Source of the DNA: Ottelia alismoides
Taxonomy: Eukaryota > Streptophyta > Magnoliopsida > Alismatales > Hydrocharitaceae
Direction: 5' to 3'
DNA: 64,000 bases
NCBI GenBank assembly: GCA_037367405.1
Contig: JAZKJV010003368.1
Location: 234,641 to 298,640, forward strand
Made by a program: the position numbers and the translations under genes. This document shows, one piece after another, positions 1 through 10,000 of this stretch. Position 1 is the stretch's first letter. The number at the start of each line of letters is the position of its first letter. Under the pieces are notes generated by a model. It saw nothing but the letters and a program-made list of their open reading frames with translations. It ran no database searches and was not told the DNA's origin.

Positions 1-695
1 CGTGGATGGGCTTCACCTAGAAGCTCGGATTGCAACCTACCAGAAGAGGGGGCGCGGCATCGGATGGATGGAGTAGAGGGTTACGCCGTCTAGAGACGAA
101 CTGCGGCTTGTGCCGCCTACTGGAGCAGCCTGCGCTGCCTGCCGCCGGCTTTGTTGATCGTTCCGCCTGGAGGAGATATGGGGTTGCGCGCGAAAGTCTG
201 TGAGTCGCTTGGGAGTGCTGCTCGAGATGCATCTCCCGCCTGCGAGGCTTTTGAGAAGTGGTGGCGCTGCCTACGCGATCCTCTCACGTGTGCTCCTGTA
301 GCAGCTTGAGTCGGGAGGGTTGCCGCCTGAGGCTTGAAGCCTCCGCCTGGACTCTGTCTGGAGGAGGATTCTCGCGTCTAGATTCACACGAAGGAGATGT
401 AGCTCCTCCTGGAGATGCGATGACTCACGCATCTCACCTGAAGACATGGATCGTTGGTTTGATGAAGCCTAGTGGCTCCGACTGGATTTGCGGAAGATAA
501 TCGCCAGCCCAGGGTTTTCATGTCGAAAAACCCTAGAACAGAATTGTGACCAGCAGATCTAGAATACTTGAACGATGTATAATAATAATCTTTAAATATA
601 AGAACAACCAAGAATTAATCTAATTTTTTTAATTGAATCTTGAATAAAATCAACGAATCATGAAATCCTTGAGAAACGAACCCGCTCTGATGTCA
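1..695 (-). mobile_element. Copia-B element, 5' internal leader, running off the left edge
   Basis: This stretch lies directly downstream, on the minus strand, of the LTR at 696-1008 and its primer-binding site. It is GC-rich near the left edge and has no convincing long coding frame. Its style resembles the leader of the other Copia-B copy at 12069-12960, with short Pro/Arg/Ser-rich spurious frames. I read it as an untranslated leader. The rest of the element lies outside the window. Confidence 0.6.
677..695 (-). promoter_or_regulatory. Primer-binding site, initiator-Met tRNA type (degenerate)
   Basis: Read on the minus strand the sequence is TGACATCAGAGCGGGTTCG, one step from the plant initiator-Met primer site TGGTATCAGAGC. 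It abuts the LTR end, where minus-strand reverse transcription would start. The changes (GT to AC) suggest ageing. Confidence 0.7.
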
Positions 696-1008
696 TGTTA
701 GAAATATGAATGAGGAAGCGTATCAAAGAAATAAAGATAAAGAAATTGAAGAACACGGAGATTTAACGTGGAACCCTACTCCTTAAGGAGCGGGATGAAA
801 TCACGGGAGAACGTCTCAGAGGGTTGATAGTCTATTGATCTTCTGAAATAAATACAAGGGGTGTGAGGGTCTATTTATAGCCCCCATAGAGTCTCCACAT
901 CTCCAAGCTAGTCGATGTGGGACTAAACTCTGGATGGGGTAAATGGATCTTGGAGAGATCCATTTACCCATCTATAATATAAGTCACGCACAAAATAATA
1001 CTTCAACA
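696..1008 (-). repeat. Copia-B LTR (5' LTR, minus orientation)
   Basis: This is a 313-bp block bounded by TG...CA. On the minus strand it begins TGTTGAAGTATT and ends next to the primer-binding site. It shares order and sequence with the 315-bp LTR at 6536-6850: a foldback of ggtaaatggatc and gatccatttacc, a TATATAA-like core, the conserved 'tcccgctcct' block and the 'ccacgttaaa' block. Divergence from the 6536 copy is obvious by eye, so this is an older insertion. Confidence 0.85.
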
Positions 1009-1191
1009 ATAATCATGTTATTTTTCCCTTGATGGTTTTTTATTTTTTCGACTTGTGAAAGAAACCTAGGAAAAACTTTATGTACATTTTATTTACTATC
1101 TGTTGTTCCTTGTTCTGTTGATCCTATTGTAGGGCTTTTTCCTTATGCGAGAGGGTTTTACTTATGTTTTTGCTTTCTTTATTTTGCTAAG
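1009..1191. other. Unassigned AT-rich sequence, possibly intronic
   Basis: It is T-rich and no element ends are visible. It runs directly into the putative splice acceptor at 1190-1191, so it may be intron of the exon-like block that follows. Confidence 0.3.
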
Positions 1192-1433
1192 ATGCCAAGC
1201 GTGCTCTGGTTGATAACTTAACTAGCACCATCCAAGCATACCTGGTGCAAGCTGCAATCTATCAAGAGGCATTGGATTCTGTGACTGTTTCTGGTTTACA
1301 TAACCTTAGCTCTTTTTCTAATTGTAAGTTTTTTCTTACTTTAAAGGTGCTACTGCACTACTAATAGATGATTGTACAGGTCAAAGTAAGAAGAAAAGGC
1401 CGCACATTCCTCTCTTGAGACGGCCAACTGAGC
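1192..1433 (+). pseudogene. Two putative internal exons of an unrecognised host gene
   Basis: Block 1 (1192-1323) follows an AG acceptor and precedes GTAAGT. In frame it reads AKRALVDNLTSTIQAYLVQ and onward for about 43 codons without a stop. Block 2 (1380-1433) follows a TACAG acceptor and precedes GTGAGT, and reads QSKKKRPHIPLLRRPTE. Both blocks start and end in phase 1, so they join in frame through a Cys codon. That symmetry is what makes me believe them. The intron between them is only 56 bp, which is short for a plant. I do not recognise the protein. The first part looks helical and the second is basic. No start, stop or further exons were found nearby, so this is either a gene fragment left by transposon breakage or a captured piece. 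The function is unknown. Confidence 0.45.
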
Positions 1434-1847
1434 GTGAGTTCATTCGTTGCCAACTTTTATCAAATACTTAATTATATATCCTTTTAAAAAATTAAAGTGT
1501 TGACAATTTTAGTAAGGATAAGGTGCCTTGTACTTGTTCATATCTCTCCAAAATGCAAAACTAAAATAGAGATGCACTGACACAAAGATCATTATTGCTT
1601 TTTAAGAATGTATATTTTACACAAACAGCCTCCTAATATAGGATTGGTACCAAATAAGGTTCTGACAAATAAACAATCATAAACTTCTTTAAAAGAAAAT
1701 GATATTTATACAAAAACAGCCTTGAAATGTAGGATCGAATCAAATAAATCTTTGGTAAATATTTTTCACAAAGTTGGGGCGGACACCATAGCATGTTTCC
1801 CCTTTTTTGTGTCTAAAAAAATATTTTTCACAATACAGTCCTGAGCT
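1434..1847. other. Unassigned AT-rich intergenic or intronic sequence
   Basis: No long frame, element end or RNA gene was seen. Short similar AT-rich phrases such as 'acaaacagcc' and 'acaaaaacagcc' recur at about 60-bp spacing near 1620 and 1710, suggesting an old local duplication. It may be intron downstream of the exon-like block. Confidence 0.3.
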
Positions 1848-1855
1848 ATTTGAAT

Positions 1856-2652
1856 CAAGGTTCAGGAAAGCGGTATGCGTATGCGTTCAGACAGGTCACT
1901 GAATAGCGCTTAAGCGGTATGCGGGGGCATATGCAGGGTATATGCGGTTCTATGCGGTTTCCTATTTTTTTATTTAAAAATAAATAAATATATATAAGTA
2001 ACTACAATAGAATTAAATTTATTTATTATTGTGGTCCAACAGAAAATTTAAGAAAAATAACTTTCATATAGAGTTCAAAACCATCTCTATCATTCAAATA
2101 TCAATACTTCAATAGAACGGTTAGCACACAAAATAAGTGACAACAATCAACAAAATAGAAAAGTTAGCACACAAAATGTCTCTATTGTTGAATATAATGT
2201 CATTTATCTATGTGGTTATATTTATAATTAATTCTCCACCAAAAGTACTAAACTTTACATATAATATATTGCATTCATAATAACTATTAGTTGACTAAAT
2301 TAGTTTGCTAAATTATTGGTACATTATTTTTTACTTCCCCTCGTGTTTACTTCAATCTCGCATGACAACTACTTTGACGATGGATTTAAATGGTCATGAA
2401 ATGCTTGGTTGACATACATGTAAAAGTAAGGAAAAACGTGGCACAAATAACACAATAAAAATATGGCACAAATTAAAAAAATAAAAAAAATAAATCTGTA
2501 TGCGGCCGTACAACCCGCATATGCGGCCGCACAGCCCGCATATGCGGCCCGCATAAGCGCACAGGGCGCATAATGCAGGGCTTCAGGAAAGCGGTGCGCT
2601 GAAGGCGCCACATATGCATATGCGGCCGCACGGGCCGCTTTCGTGAACACTG
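1856..2652. mobile_element. Non-autonomous hAT-like DNA transposon (family 1), complete
   Basis: The 797-bp element is flanked by a perfect 8-bp target-site duplication, atttgaat (1848-1855 and 2653-2660). Terminal inverted repeats are CAAGGTTCAGGAAAGCGG at the left and the complement of CAGTGTTCACGAAAGCGG at the right. Subterminal regions are packed with short 'atgcgg' and 'gcggccgca' repeats in both orientations, as expected for hAT transposase-binding arrays. The centre is AT-rich and has no transposase frame. Eight-base TSDs and CA-rich termini point to the hAT superfamily, and mobilisation in trans is inferred. A minus-strand fragment of the same family lies near 28385-28533. Confidence 0.85.
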
Positions 2653-2660
2653 ATTTGAAT

Positions 2661-3154
2661 ATAATAAAACAGAACCCTCAAATTTTCATCGGTTCTATAT
2701 TTTTTTCTTATTGGATAATTTTGCAATGTAGAGGCTAAAACATTCTTCATAAACGAAATAAGAAGAGGGAAACGAATAGACGGGTGAGGAGTAGGAAGAA
2801 GGGGTCATATGGCATAGGAGCTGCACTGACTTGGGGATGCAGCACCGGCCTTTAGGTGACAAAACAAGGGTGGGTGTTCTACGGGAGCCATATTGAGGGT
2901 GTTGGAAAGGGTCCAAGTTATAGTTGGAGGGGTAGACTTGGGAGGGCATATAAGGAACCATGACATGGGCATTGGAGTATCATGTTAGGGTGTTGTAGTT
3001 GTGGTGTGGGGTAGGAAAAGAAAAGGGGAAGCAACATAGAAGGCGGGAGATGGGTGTTGATGCATACCAACCGTAAGGGGCCAACAATGCAGATCAACAA
3101 GAGAAAAGGGTCAACAACAATTGAGGTCGGGCCTGATGTGGAATGACTTTTCCT
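2661..3154. other. Unassigned sequence between element insertions
   Basis: The stretch is purine-rich on the plus strand. Only short unremarkable frames exist. No terminal repeats or protein motifs were recognised. Confidence 0.25.
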
Positions 3155-3326
3155 ATTTTGTAGGGAGAAGTGGAGGTTTTGTGAGGCTCCTTATAGCCTC
3201 CACAGAGCCTCCAAGTCCCACCACTGGTAGATGTGGGACTAAATATATGGATGGGGTAAATGGATCCTGGAGAGATCCATTTACCCATCTCCCCCATATA
3301 TGACGCATACAACTTATACTCCAACA
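3155..3326 (-). repeat. Copia-B LTR remnant (U3 part)
   Basis: On the minus strand it begins TGTTGGAGTATAAG and carries the family foldback (ggtaaatggatc / gatccatttacc), then 'tttagtccca', 'ggtgggacttggaggctc' and a degraded TATA region. It matches roughly the first 170-190 bp of the 315-bp LTR at 6536. The primer-proximal half is missing, so it is a truncated solo fragment. Confidence 0.75.
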
Positions 3327-3382
3327 AGTACCTGCAATCAACGTGTATGTGTATGTTTTTTTATGTATATATATATGAGGAA

Positions 3383-3539
3383 TGATTCTATGAGAGCAAA
3401 AAAATGTGAGAGCATGAGAGGATGCATTCTGGACCACATGATTATGTTTCCTCTCTCCTGGTCTTCTCTCTCCTGGTTGGATCATGTGGTCCAGAATGCA
3501 TGCTCTCATGCTCTCACAGATTTGGCTCTCATAGGATCA
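3383..3539. mobile_element. Hairpin MITE with about 60-bp inverted arms
   Basis: The left arm starts tgattctatgagagc and runs through gcattctggaccacatgat. The right arm is its inverted complement with a few differences, ending at 3539. Only about 35 bp separate the arms, so the RNA would form a nearly continuous stem. No clear TSD was found. A (CA)n/(CG)n simple repeat follows at 3538-3565. It fits a foldback MITE, and a small-RNA hairpin precursor is an alternative. Confidence 0.75.
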
Positions 3540-3767
3540 CACACACACGCACGCACGCACACGAAAAGGAAAAATGAATATCTATGTCCTCATTCATATA
3601 TCTTACAACATTCACATCCGTATATATCAAATAGTATAATATGACGTTTGCATTTGTAATCGTCTTCATCATATGCAAATTTTAAATATTCATATTAATA
3701 TCCATATTCATGAAAGTTACATAACGATATCCCCGTATCCTATTTAAATAAATAGTAATTTGCACTA
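3540..3767. other. Simple repeat and AT-rich spacer
   Basis: The first part is a cac/cgcacg simple repeat. The rest is AT-rich with 'attcatat' phrases and no coding signal. Confidence 0.4.
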
Positions 3768-4430
3768 ATGTGGATGCTTTCACGTTCATTCTCATACATG
3801 GGCACAACCAATCCATTTTCTTCATTTATGCTCTTATTGTATAAGAAAGATAGAAGTTGGTGTTTTTATGTCAATTATCGGGCATTAAACACTTTCAACA
3901 TCCGGGATAATTTTACATTTCCATCATCAATAAGCTCCTCGAGGAAATACAGGTTGTATGCTGCATTTCTAAACTCGACATTTGCTTTGTCTATCGTCAA
4001 ATCCAATTATACATGTCAAGCATCCAGAAGACCTTATGTTGGATGCTCGAAGCACACTATGATTTCATTGTCATGTCATTTGGCCTAACAAATGCACCCT
4101 TGATACTACAAGCCATCGTGAATGAGCTCCTGAAACCATTCCTTCACAAGCTTGTCTTATTTTAGTAAGTGTCCCATTTTGAGAGCAACATGCAGTTCAT
4201 TTGCAACGAGTACTGCAAGCATTTGGCAACAATCATTTAATATGCGAAGCTATCTGAATTTTCTAATAGGGTCACCAATGTTCACTACCTTGGACATGTC
4301 GTGCATGCGAAGGCATCATCATCTACCTAAATAAAATTGCATGCATCCAAAGGCATCATCATCTACCTAAATAAAATTGCATGCATCCAAGTACGACTCC
4401 TTACGCCTTGTGGGCATTTTTAGGTCTCAT
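3768..4430 (+). pseudogene. Decayed Ty3/gypsy reverse-transcriptase fragment
   Basis: Despite frameshifts, the order of RT motifs is clear. KKDRSW and VNYRALNTFNIRDNFTFP match the conserved KKDGSWR...DYRALN...DRFPIP block near 3840-3930. HYDFIVMSFGLTNAP (about 4056-4100) matches the YEF.VMPFGLTNAP block, followed by FLHKLVLF where the catalytic strand begins. The YxDD motif itself is not readable. Later HLQQ..., LPWTC/ACEG and NKIACIQ correspond to the thumb region. The similarity stops near 4430, where Copia-S-like sequence begins. Related to chromovirus-type gypsy RT; too decayed for a lineage call. Confidence 0.7.
4311..4390 (+). repeat. Perfect tandem duplication of a 40-bp unit
   Basis: The unit beginning aggcatcatcatctaccta and ending gcatgcatccaa occurs twice head to tail (4311-4350, 4351-4390) with no visible difference. 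It lies inside the decayed gypsy RT, so it postdates that insertion. Replication slippage is the simplest cause. Confidence 0.9.
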
Positions 4431-4459
4431 GGTTATTGTTAGTGTTTCACCAAAGCATT

Positions 4460-4597
4460 TGTTATTATGTTAAGGTTTATTTTGTTTTCATTATTTTTTT
4501 CGTCTCGATTGTGTAATTTGCCCTCTAAGGTTTCTCCTATATGTATAAGGGAACCCTATGGCCCTCATAATAAATAAGTCATTACTTTATCTCTACA
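4460..4597 (+). repeat. Copia-S LTR (older copy a)
   Basis: It starts TGTTATTATGTT and ends ...ctctaca next to a degenerate primer site (tggtataaaagcgacgg). It contains the family landmarks 'ttattttgttttcatt', 'tgtaatttgccc' and 'ctcctatatgtataag', which align with the 141-bp LTR of the young copy at 6936/11928. No coding region of its own follows before the next LTR at 4963. Confidence 0.7.
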
Positions 4598-4962
4598 TGG
4601 TATAAAAGCGACGGTCGTAGACCAAAGCTTTGAGGCCCTCGCACCCCACCCCTCTCATGCGCGCATCCCTGGTCATCGTCTCTTCCTTCTCGTCGTTGCC
4701 AGCCCATGTGCCCCTTGAGGCATCCTTAGCATCGCCACCGCCCCAATGGTAGGGTGTTGCAGCCCTAGTGGTTGAGTCGCTGCCGACTTAACTGTTGCCA
4801 ATGACTACTGTGTTGCACCAACGCGGCTATAGCAGCTCCTGGCGACAACTTTGTTGTTGCCGCAACCTCGTCAGATTTCTCCAGCCTCAAGGCACGGTGT
4901 AATCGTCTAACGTGATCCTATATCTCCACACGACTCCGTTACTTGCAATCCGTATCTTTACA
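4598..4962 (+). mobile_element. Copia-S leader fragment following LTR copy a
   Basis: It begins with the primer-site remnant tggtataaaagcgacggtcg, the family signature (initiator-Met site followed by 'gacggtcctagacc'). The remainder is C-rich untranslated leader. It is cut off by the next LTR at 4963. Confidence 0.6.
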
Positions 4963-5102
4963 TGTATTGAGATAATCTTCTATCCTTTTTTATGTATTCT
5001 TTTTCCTTTCTGTCTACACTATGTAGTTTTCCCAACATGTTTCTCATCTATATAAGAGAATCTTGGGGCCTTATGAACATAACTTATTGCATTCTCTCTC
5101 GA
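4963..5102 (+). repeat. Copia-S LTR (5' LTR of the main decayed copy)
   Basis: A 140-bp block begins TGTATTGAGATAATC and ends before tataatatcagcgcaacgg, a decayed initiator-Met primer site. It shares the 'ctcatctatataagaga' core with other Copia-S LTRs. Leader and a gag frame follow in the same direction, so this is the 5' LTR of the copy continued at 5431-6255 and 24905-27930. Confidence 0.7.
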
Positions 5103-5430
5103 TATAATATCAGCGCAACGGTCCTAGACCGAGGCTTTTACCTAAAACTCACAATCACCACCAGCTTCCGTTCTCCTCGAGCCTTACACGGACCCTTCTT
5201 CCTCGTATAAGGGTCCCGCACGAGGCCTTGATGGGTTCTCAGGCCTACCCTAGCAGCAGCCTAGCACCGCTTCTCCGTCGCCTAGCACTTATCCAACACT
5301 ACCCACACCACAGACGAGTTTGCTTGGGATTGGTTGTGGTATGAATATACACCCGCAACCACCTCCATTAATGTCCGTAGAGACAACCTATCACCTATCT
5401 TCGGTCCCAATCGTGCACCAATCTGGCACT
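5103..5430 (+). mobile_element. Copia-S primer site and leader
   Basis: The primer-site remnant (5103-5120) is followed by the family phrase 'cggtcctagaccgaggc'. The leader is C-rich and non-coding up to the gag ATG at 5431. Confidence 0.65.
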
Positions 5431-6255
5431 ATGTCAGAAAATATAGTTGATATTCCATCCACACGTGTCTTTAAGGGTTCGACACCTATTGTCAAGATGG
5501 ATAGCACACACTACGAGGTGTGAGCAATGCAACTCATGAATCTCTTGCAGAACCATGGTAAGAAGCATATTCTAGTGCAGGATGAGTCGTCCTACAAGAC
5601 TGGGACCTATGCCTCATGGGAGGTCAATGATGATTATTCAAAAGTTTGGTTATATGGTACTGTTTTTGTGGAAATAACTAATGATATCTTGAGTCAGCCC
5701 ACAACGAAGATAATGTAGGATATCCTCGCAGCGATGTACTCTCAAGTGAGGATGAGTCGAACATCTTGCAACTCCAGCATGATATTTTTACGACCAAACA
5801 TGGTGATCACCCATCTTCATGCCTTGTACACATCTCTTAGAGGTATATTTGAGAGATTCCATAATTACATACCTCTGACTGCCTCACCAGAGCAGCATAA
5901 GGCCTATCGCAATTCTGTTATGACCGGTGTTTTTCTGACATCCCTTATCCCTGAATATCATCCCGCTATCAGTTACTCATTGATGCTACCATATCTCCTA
6001 TGGATAAGGCGTGTTGCAGGTTGAGCAGACTGAGCATCCCCGTTGCTGCATCTTCTCAGACATCATCGACTATGGCAGCTTCTCGTGGTAAAGGCAGTTT
6101 GCCTCAATTCAGAGGACGGGGCACACACGACAGAGGAGGCTCGCACCCACTCCAACCTTGTTCATTTTGTCACCGGTCCGGTCATTCAAAGGATATATGT
6201 TATTCCAAGAACGTCTTTTTACCATTAGCACGTGTTGCTGAGTAGATCCAGGCTG
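5431..6255 (+). pseudogene. Copia-S gag, decayed
   Basis: The frame starts at an ATG (MSENIVDIPSTRVFKGS) and matches the gag of the young copy at 7084-11295 almost block for block: IVKMDSTHYE, GKKHILVQDE, TYASWEVNDDYSKVWLYGT, EITNDILSQPTTK, LYTSLRGIFE and a CCHC zinc knuckle reading CSFCHRSGHSKDICYSKN near 6160-6215. Several stops and frameshifts break it (for example tga after HYEV and tag after TTKIM). Gag would form the RNA-packaging particle. The copy is interrupted at 6256 by a hAT-like insertion and resumes at 24905. Confidence 0.85.
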
Positions 6256-6263
6256 CCCATAAT

Positions 6264-6535
6264 CAAGGTTGTAAAGTCGGTAGTCAGTACTCGGTCGACC
6301 GGGTCACTGACTAAGGATTAATCAGCAGTCGGGTGACTAATCGGATTTAGTCAGACTTTAATCGGATTTGAATTTTATGATTACTTTAAATATATAACTC
6401 ATTTTTATACATATATTTATATAGATTTTGTACATTTTTATACCATCATAATAAAATAAAAGAAGTAATTGAATTTAAATAAAACATTAAGCAGATTTAT
6501 AATAAAAAGCAAAACATAAAAAAATATGCTATCTC
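6264..6535. mobile_element. hAT-like non-autonomous element (family 2), left part
   Basis: The left terminus reads CAAGGTTGTAAAGTCGG, with subterminal 'agtcgg' and 'actaatcgg' repeats and an AT-rich centre. The right part lies at 24771-24896. The two halves are flanked by a perfect 8-bp TSD, cccataat (6256-6263 and 24897-24904), within Copia-S gag. The element was split at 6535/24771 by the Copia-B insertion, whose own TSD is atctc. No transposase is encoded. Confidence 0.85.
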
Positions 6536-6850
6536 TGTTGGAGTATTTGGTAGTGTACCTATTGAGTTGTAACAGGGTAAATGGATCCTAGAGAAGATCC
6601 ATTTACCCCATCCTGTTTTTAGTCCCATACCGCCCAATGGTGGGACTTGGAGGCTCTGGGAAGGCTATATAAGGAGCCCCAGACCTCCTGTACTCATTGA
6701 GAAAACACAATGAAGCATATGCCCCTTTGAGGGCTTCTCCCGTGGTTTCATCCCGCTCCTCACGGAGTAGGGGTCCACGTTAAAATCCCGCGTTCTTTCT
6801 TGTTCTTATTCTTTTTCCATGTTTTTGCTTCCGCTTCATATTTTATAACA
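6536..6850 (+). repeat. Copia-B 5' LTR (315 bp)
   Basis: It is bounded by TGTTGGAG and ...tttataaca and preceded by atctc (6531-6535), which recurs at 24771-24775 after the 3' LTR. It carries the near-perfect foldback at about 6575-6608, a TATA-like 'ctatataagg' at about 6666 and the T-rich 3' end. Transcription of the element would start downstream of the TATA-like core. Confidence 0.9.
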
Positions 6851-6869
6851 TGGTATCAGAGCGGGTTCG
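6851..6869 (+). promoter_or_regulatory. Copia-B primer-binding site (initiator-Met tRNA)
   Basis: tggtatcagagcgggttcg immediately follows the LTR. TGGTATCAGAGC is the usual plant initiator-Met site. Compare the decayed version at 677-695. Confidence 0.9.
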
Positions 6870-6935
6870 TTTCTCGAGGATTTCATGTTCTTTATCGGTT
6901 CGAGATTCGATTGTAATATTTTGTTTGAAGATTTT
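6870..6935 (+). mobile_element. Copia-B leader, first piece
   Basis: Untranslated leader just after the primer site. It ends with atttt, the duplicated target of the Copia-S insertion that follows, and resumes at 12069. Confidence 0.8.
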
Positions 6936-7076
6936 TGTTGGGAAACGTGAATGAGATGATCTATTCCATAGCCCTAGGCTCTCTTATATAGGAGAGTAGC
7001 CTATGGGTAAATTACATAAAGAGAATAACAAGAAAATAAAATAACAAAGAGATACAAAATAGCCTATGCGTCAACA
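6936..7076 (-). repeat. Copia-S 3' LTR of the young minus-strand copy (141 bp)
   Basis: It is bounded by tgttgggaaacg and ...gcgtcaaca on the plus strand. It appears identical base for base to the partner LTR at 11928-12068. Flanking TSDs are atttt at 6931-6935 and 12069-12073. The 'tcttatataggagag' block is a likely TATA region when read on the minus strand. Confidence 0.95.
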
Positions 7077-7087
7077 CTCCCCCTCAA
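7077..7087 (-). promoter_or_regulatory. Polypurine tract of the young Copia-S
   Basis: On the minus strand the sequence next to the LTR is TTGAGGGGGAG, a typical purine tract that primes plus-strand DNA synthesis. Confidence 0.8.
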
Positions 7088-10000
7088 GATGGAGCATAGA
7101 TATCAATCATGCTCAGCTTGGACGCACACTTCTGGAATGGGCCTTTAAATAATGCCTTGGTGAAAATATCAGCAGTCTGATTCTCTGATGTGACGTGAGA
7201 TGTAGCAATGAACCCCTTCTGAATCATGTCACGTATGTAGTGACAGTCGACCTCAATATGCTTGGTCCTCTCATGAAAAGCTGGGTTATTTGCAATGAAC
7301 AAGGCGGCCTGATTGTCACATTCCAACCTCATAGGAAGAGGTATGTCAATACATAGGTCTGCAAGTAAGGATTTTACCCACATCATTTCTGTGCTCGCCT
7401 GGGCCATAGCCCTATATTCTGATTCAACACTGGATCTAGCTACTACTGTCTGCTTCTTGCTCTTCCACGAAACTAGAGCATCTCCAACATAGACTGCAAA
7501 CCCTGATGTTGACTTCCTGTCCTTGGGGCATCCTGCATAGTCTGCATCCGCACATCCTGTAACAGAAATCTCCTTTCCTTTCTTAAATATCAAGCCTGCA
7601 CCTGGAGATGATTTTAGATATCTCAGAATCATGTGTATGGCATCCATATGGACCTGGCGTGGTTGCTCCATGAACTGGCTCACACGACTCACTGCAAACT
7701 GTATATCAGGTCTAGTGATAGTGACATACAGTAATTTGCCCACCAGTTCTCTGTACCTTCTCTGATCCACCTCTTCTGTGTCATCATCATACAGCTTCAT
7801 GCTAGGGTCCATTGGTGTCGTAGCAGGTCGACACCCTAGCATACCTGTCTCACTCAGTAGATCTGTGACATACTTCCTCTATGTCATGACTAATCCATAT
7901 GGATTTCTAGCAAATTCCAGCCCCAGGAAATATCTAAGGACTCCCAAGTCCTTGGTGACAAACTCGGTCCCCAGTCTTTCCTTTGCTTGCTTAATGCCTT
8001 GGTCATCATCACCTGTAATCAAGATATCATCAACATAAACCATGATTACAATGATACCTCTCGCCGTCTTCTGCACGAACAAGGAATGATCAGCATTGGA
8101 GCGTTTATATCCTTGTTTCTCAAAGAGGTCTGAAAGCTTCTGAAACCATGCTCTGGGGCTCTGCTTAAGACCATAGATGGCCTTATGCAATCTGCAAACC
8201 TTGGAACACTCCCCCTCAACAGCAAAACCAGGTGGTTGTTGCATATAGACTTCCTCCTGCAAGTCTCCATACAAAAATGCATTCTTTACGTCCAGTTGAT
8301 AGAGTGGCCAGTCTTTAGCAACCGCAACAGATAGCAGGATCCGTAAAGTGGAATGACGTGCCACAGGGGAGAAGGTGTCTAGGTAATCTACCCCATATGT
8401 CTGCGTGAAGCCCCGAGCAACAAGGCGTGCCTTGTACCTGTCAATGGAACCATCTGCATTGTGCTTAACTGTAAACACCCATTTGCAACTCACCGGGCTA
8501 ACATCTGGAGGTATAGGAACCAAACTCCAGGTTCCTCTAGACTGAAGTGCCTCCATCTCCTCTTCCATTGCTAGTCGCCATCTAGCATCCTACATAGCAT
8601 CATGATGGTTCCGTGGAATGGCTGTAGCTGAAAGTGCCAATGCAAACGTCCTGAATGGTCCAGATAGCCTCTCAAACGACACCACTGCTGATACTGGATA
8701 CTGGACACAGCTTCTCTTCGGCTTCCGTAGAGCGATTGGAATATCTAGGTCCTCTGTGGTATCACCATGCTCCTGTAATGCACCCTGCTGAGAAATGTCG
8801 TCAGATCCATCAACATTAATATTCTCATTACATACCATAGGCGAGCTAGTTGACTGGTCAGGACCATGAGCTTGATTCGGCCTCCGGGTGTAATGGAATG
8901 GTAACGGAGGTACTATTGATGGCGGTGGCAGTGGTGGTGGTGGTTCAGATGTTGGTGGCGGTTGTGATGTTGGTGGTGCCATGAATACAATGTCAGGGGA
9001 TATAGGTGGCGGCTGCATCTTCCCAGAATCTGAGAAATACATGATGGATTCAAAGAATGTAACATCTGCACTGATCATATACCGCCGACGCACAGGGTCA
9101 AAACACTTGTACCCCTTTTGAGTTCTGGAGTACCCCACAAAGACACACTTGACAGCTCTAGGAGAGAGCTTGTCAGAACCGGGCGACAACTGATGGACAA
9201 ACGCGACTGACCCAAACACACGAGGGGTAAGAGTGAACAGATCCTTGTCAGGATAAATCAGTGAGAAAGGAATCTGTTCATTCAAGACAGACGAGGGCAT
9301 ACGATTTATAAGATAACATGCAGTAAGGACTGCATCACCCCAGTATGAATACGGAACATGACTCTGAATGAGAAGTGACCTTGTGACATCAAGTAGGTGA
9401 CGGTGTTTTCTTTCTGCAACCCCATTTTGTTGAGACGTATGGGCACAGGAAGTTTGGTGAACAATTCCTTTAGAGGAGTAGTAGTTGGCTAGATTATTGG
9501 TGCATAACTCTAAGGCATTGTCACTTCTCATAATTTTGACAGTTGTGGAAAAAACATTCTGAATCTCATTTAGAAATTGAATAATAATATTTCCAGCTTC
9601 AGACTTATTTTTCATTAGAAAAACCCATGATGCTCTTGAGAAATCATCCACAAAAACAATATAAAACCTGTGCCCCTGATGATCGGGAACACGACTTGGA
9701 CCCCAGACATCAACATGAAACAACTCAAATTTGGAGTTACTACTCCGACCTTGACTACTGGGAAATGATGACCTGTGATGTTTTCCCAACTGACACGCCT
9801 CACACTGGATAGGTGTGTGAGAAAAACTATAAGGTAAGACAAGACGCAACTTCTGAAGCGGTAGATGACCAAAACGCAGATGCCACAGGAGAGAAGATAC
9901 TTGTCCAGCGGGAGAAGATGTGATTCCGGCAAATGGGGTCTGGTTCAGACGATAGAGGCCTCCTTGCTCATAGCCATGACCAATCACGTTGCCCGTACGG

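Noticed and set aside
2369..2650. 93-codon minus-strand frame rich in Ala and Tyr
   Set aside because: It translates the subterminal repeats of the hAT-like element.
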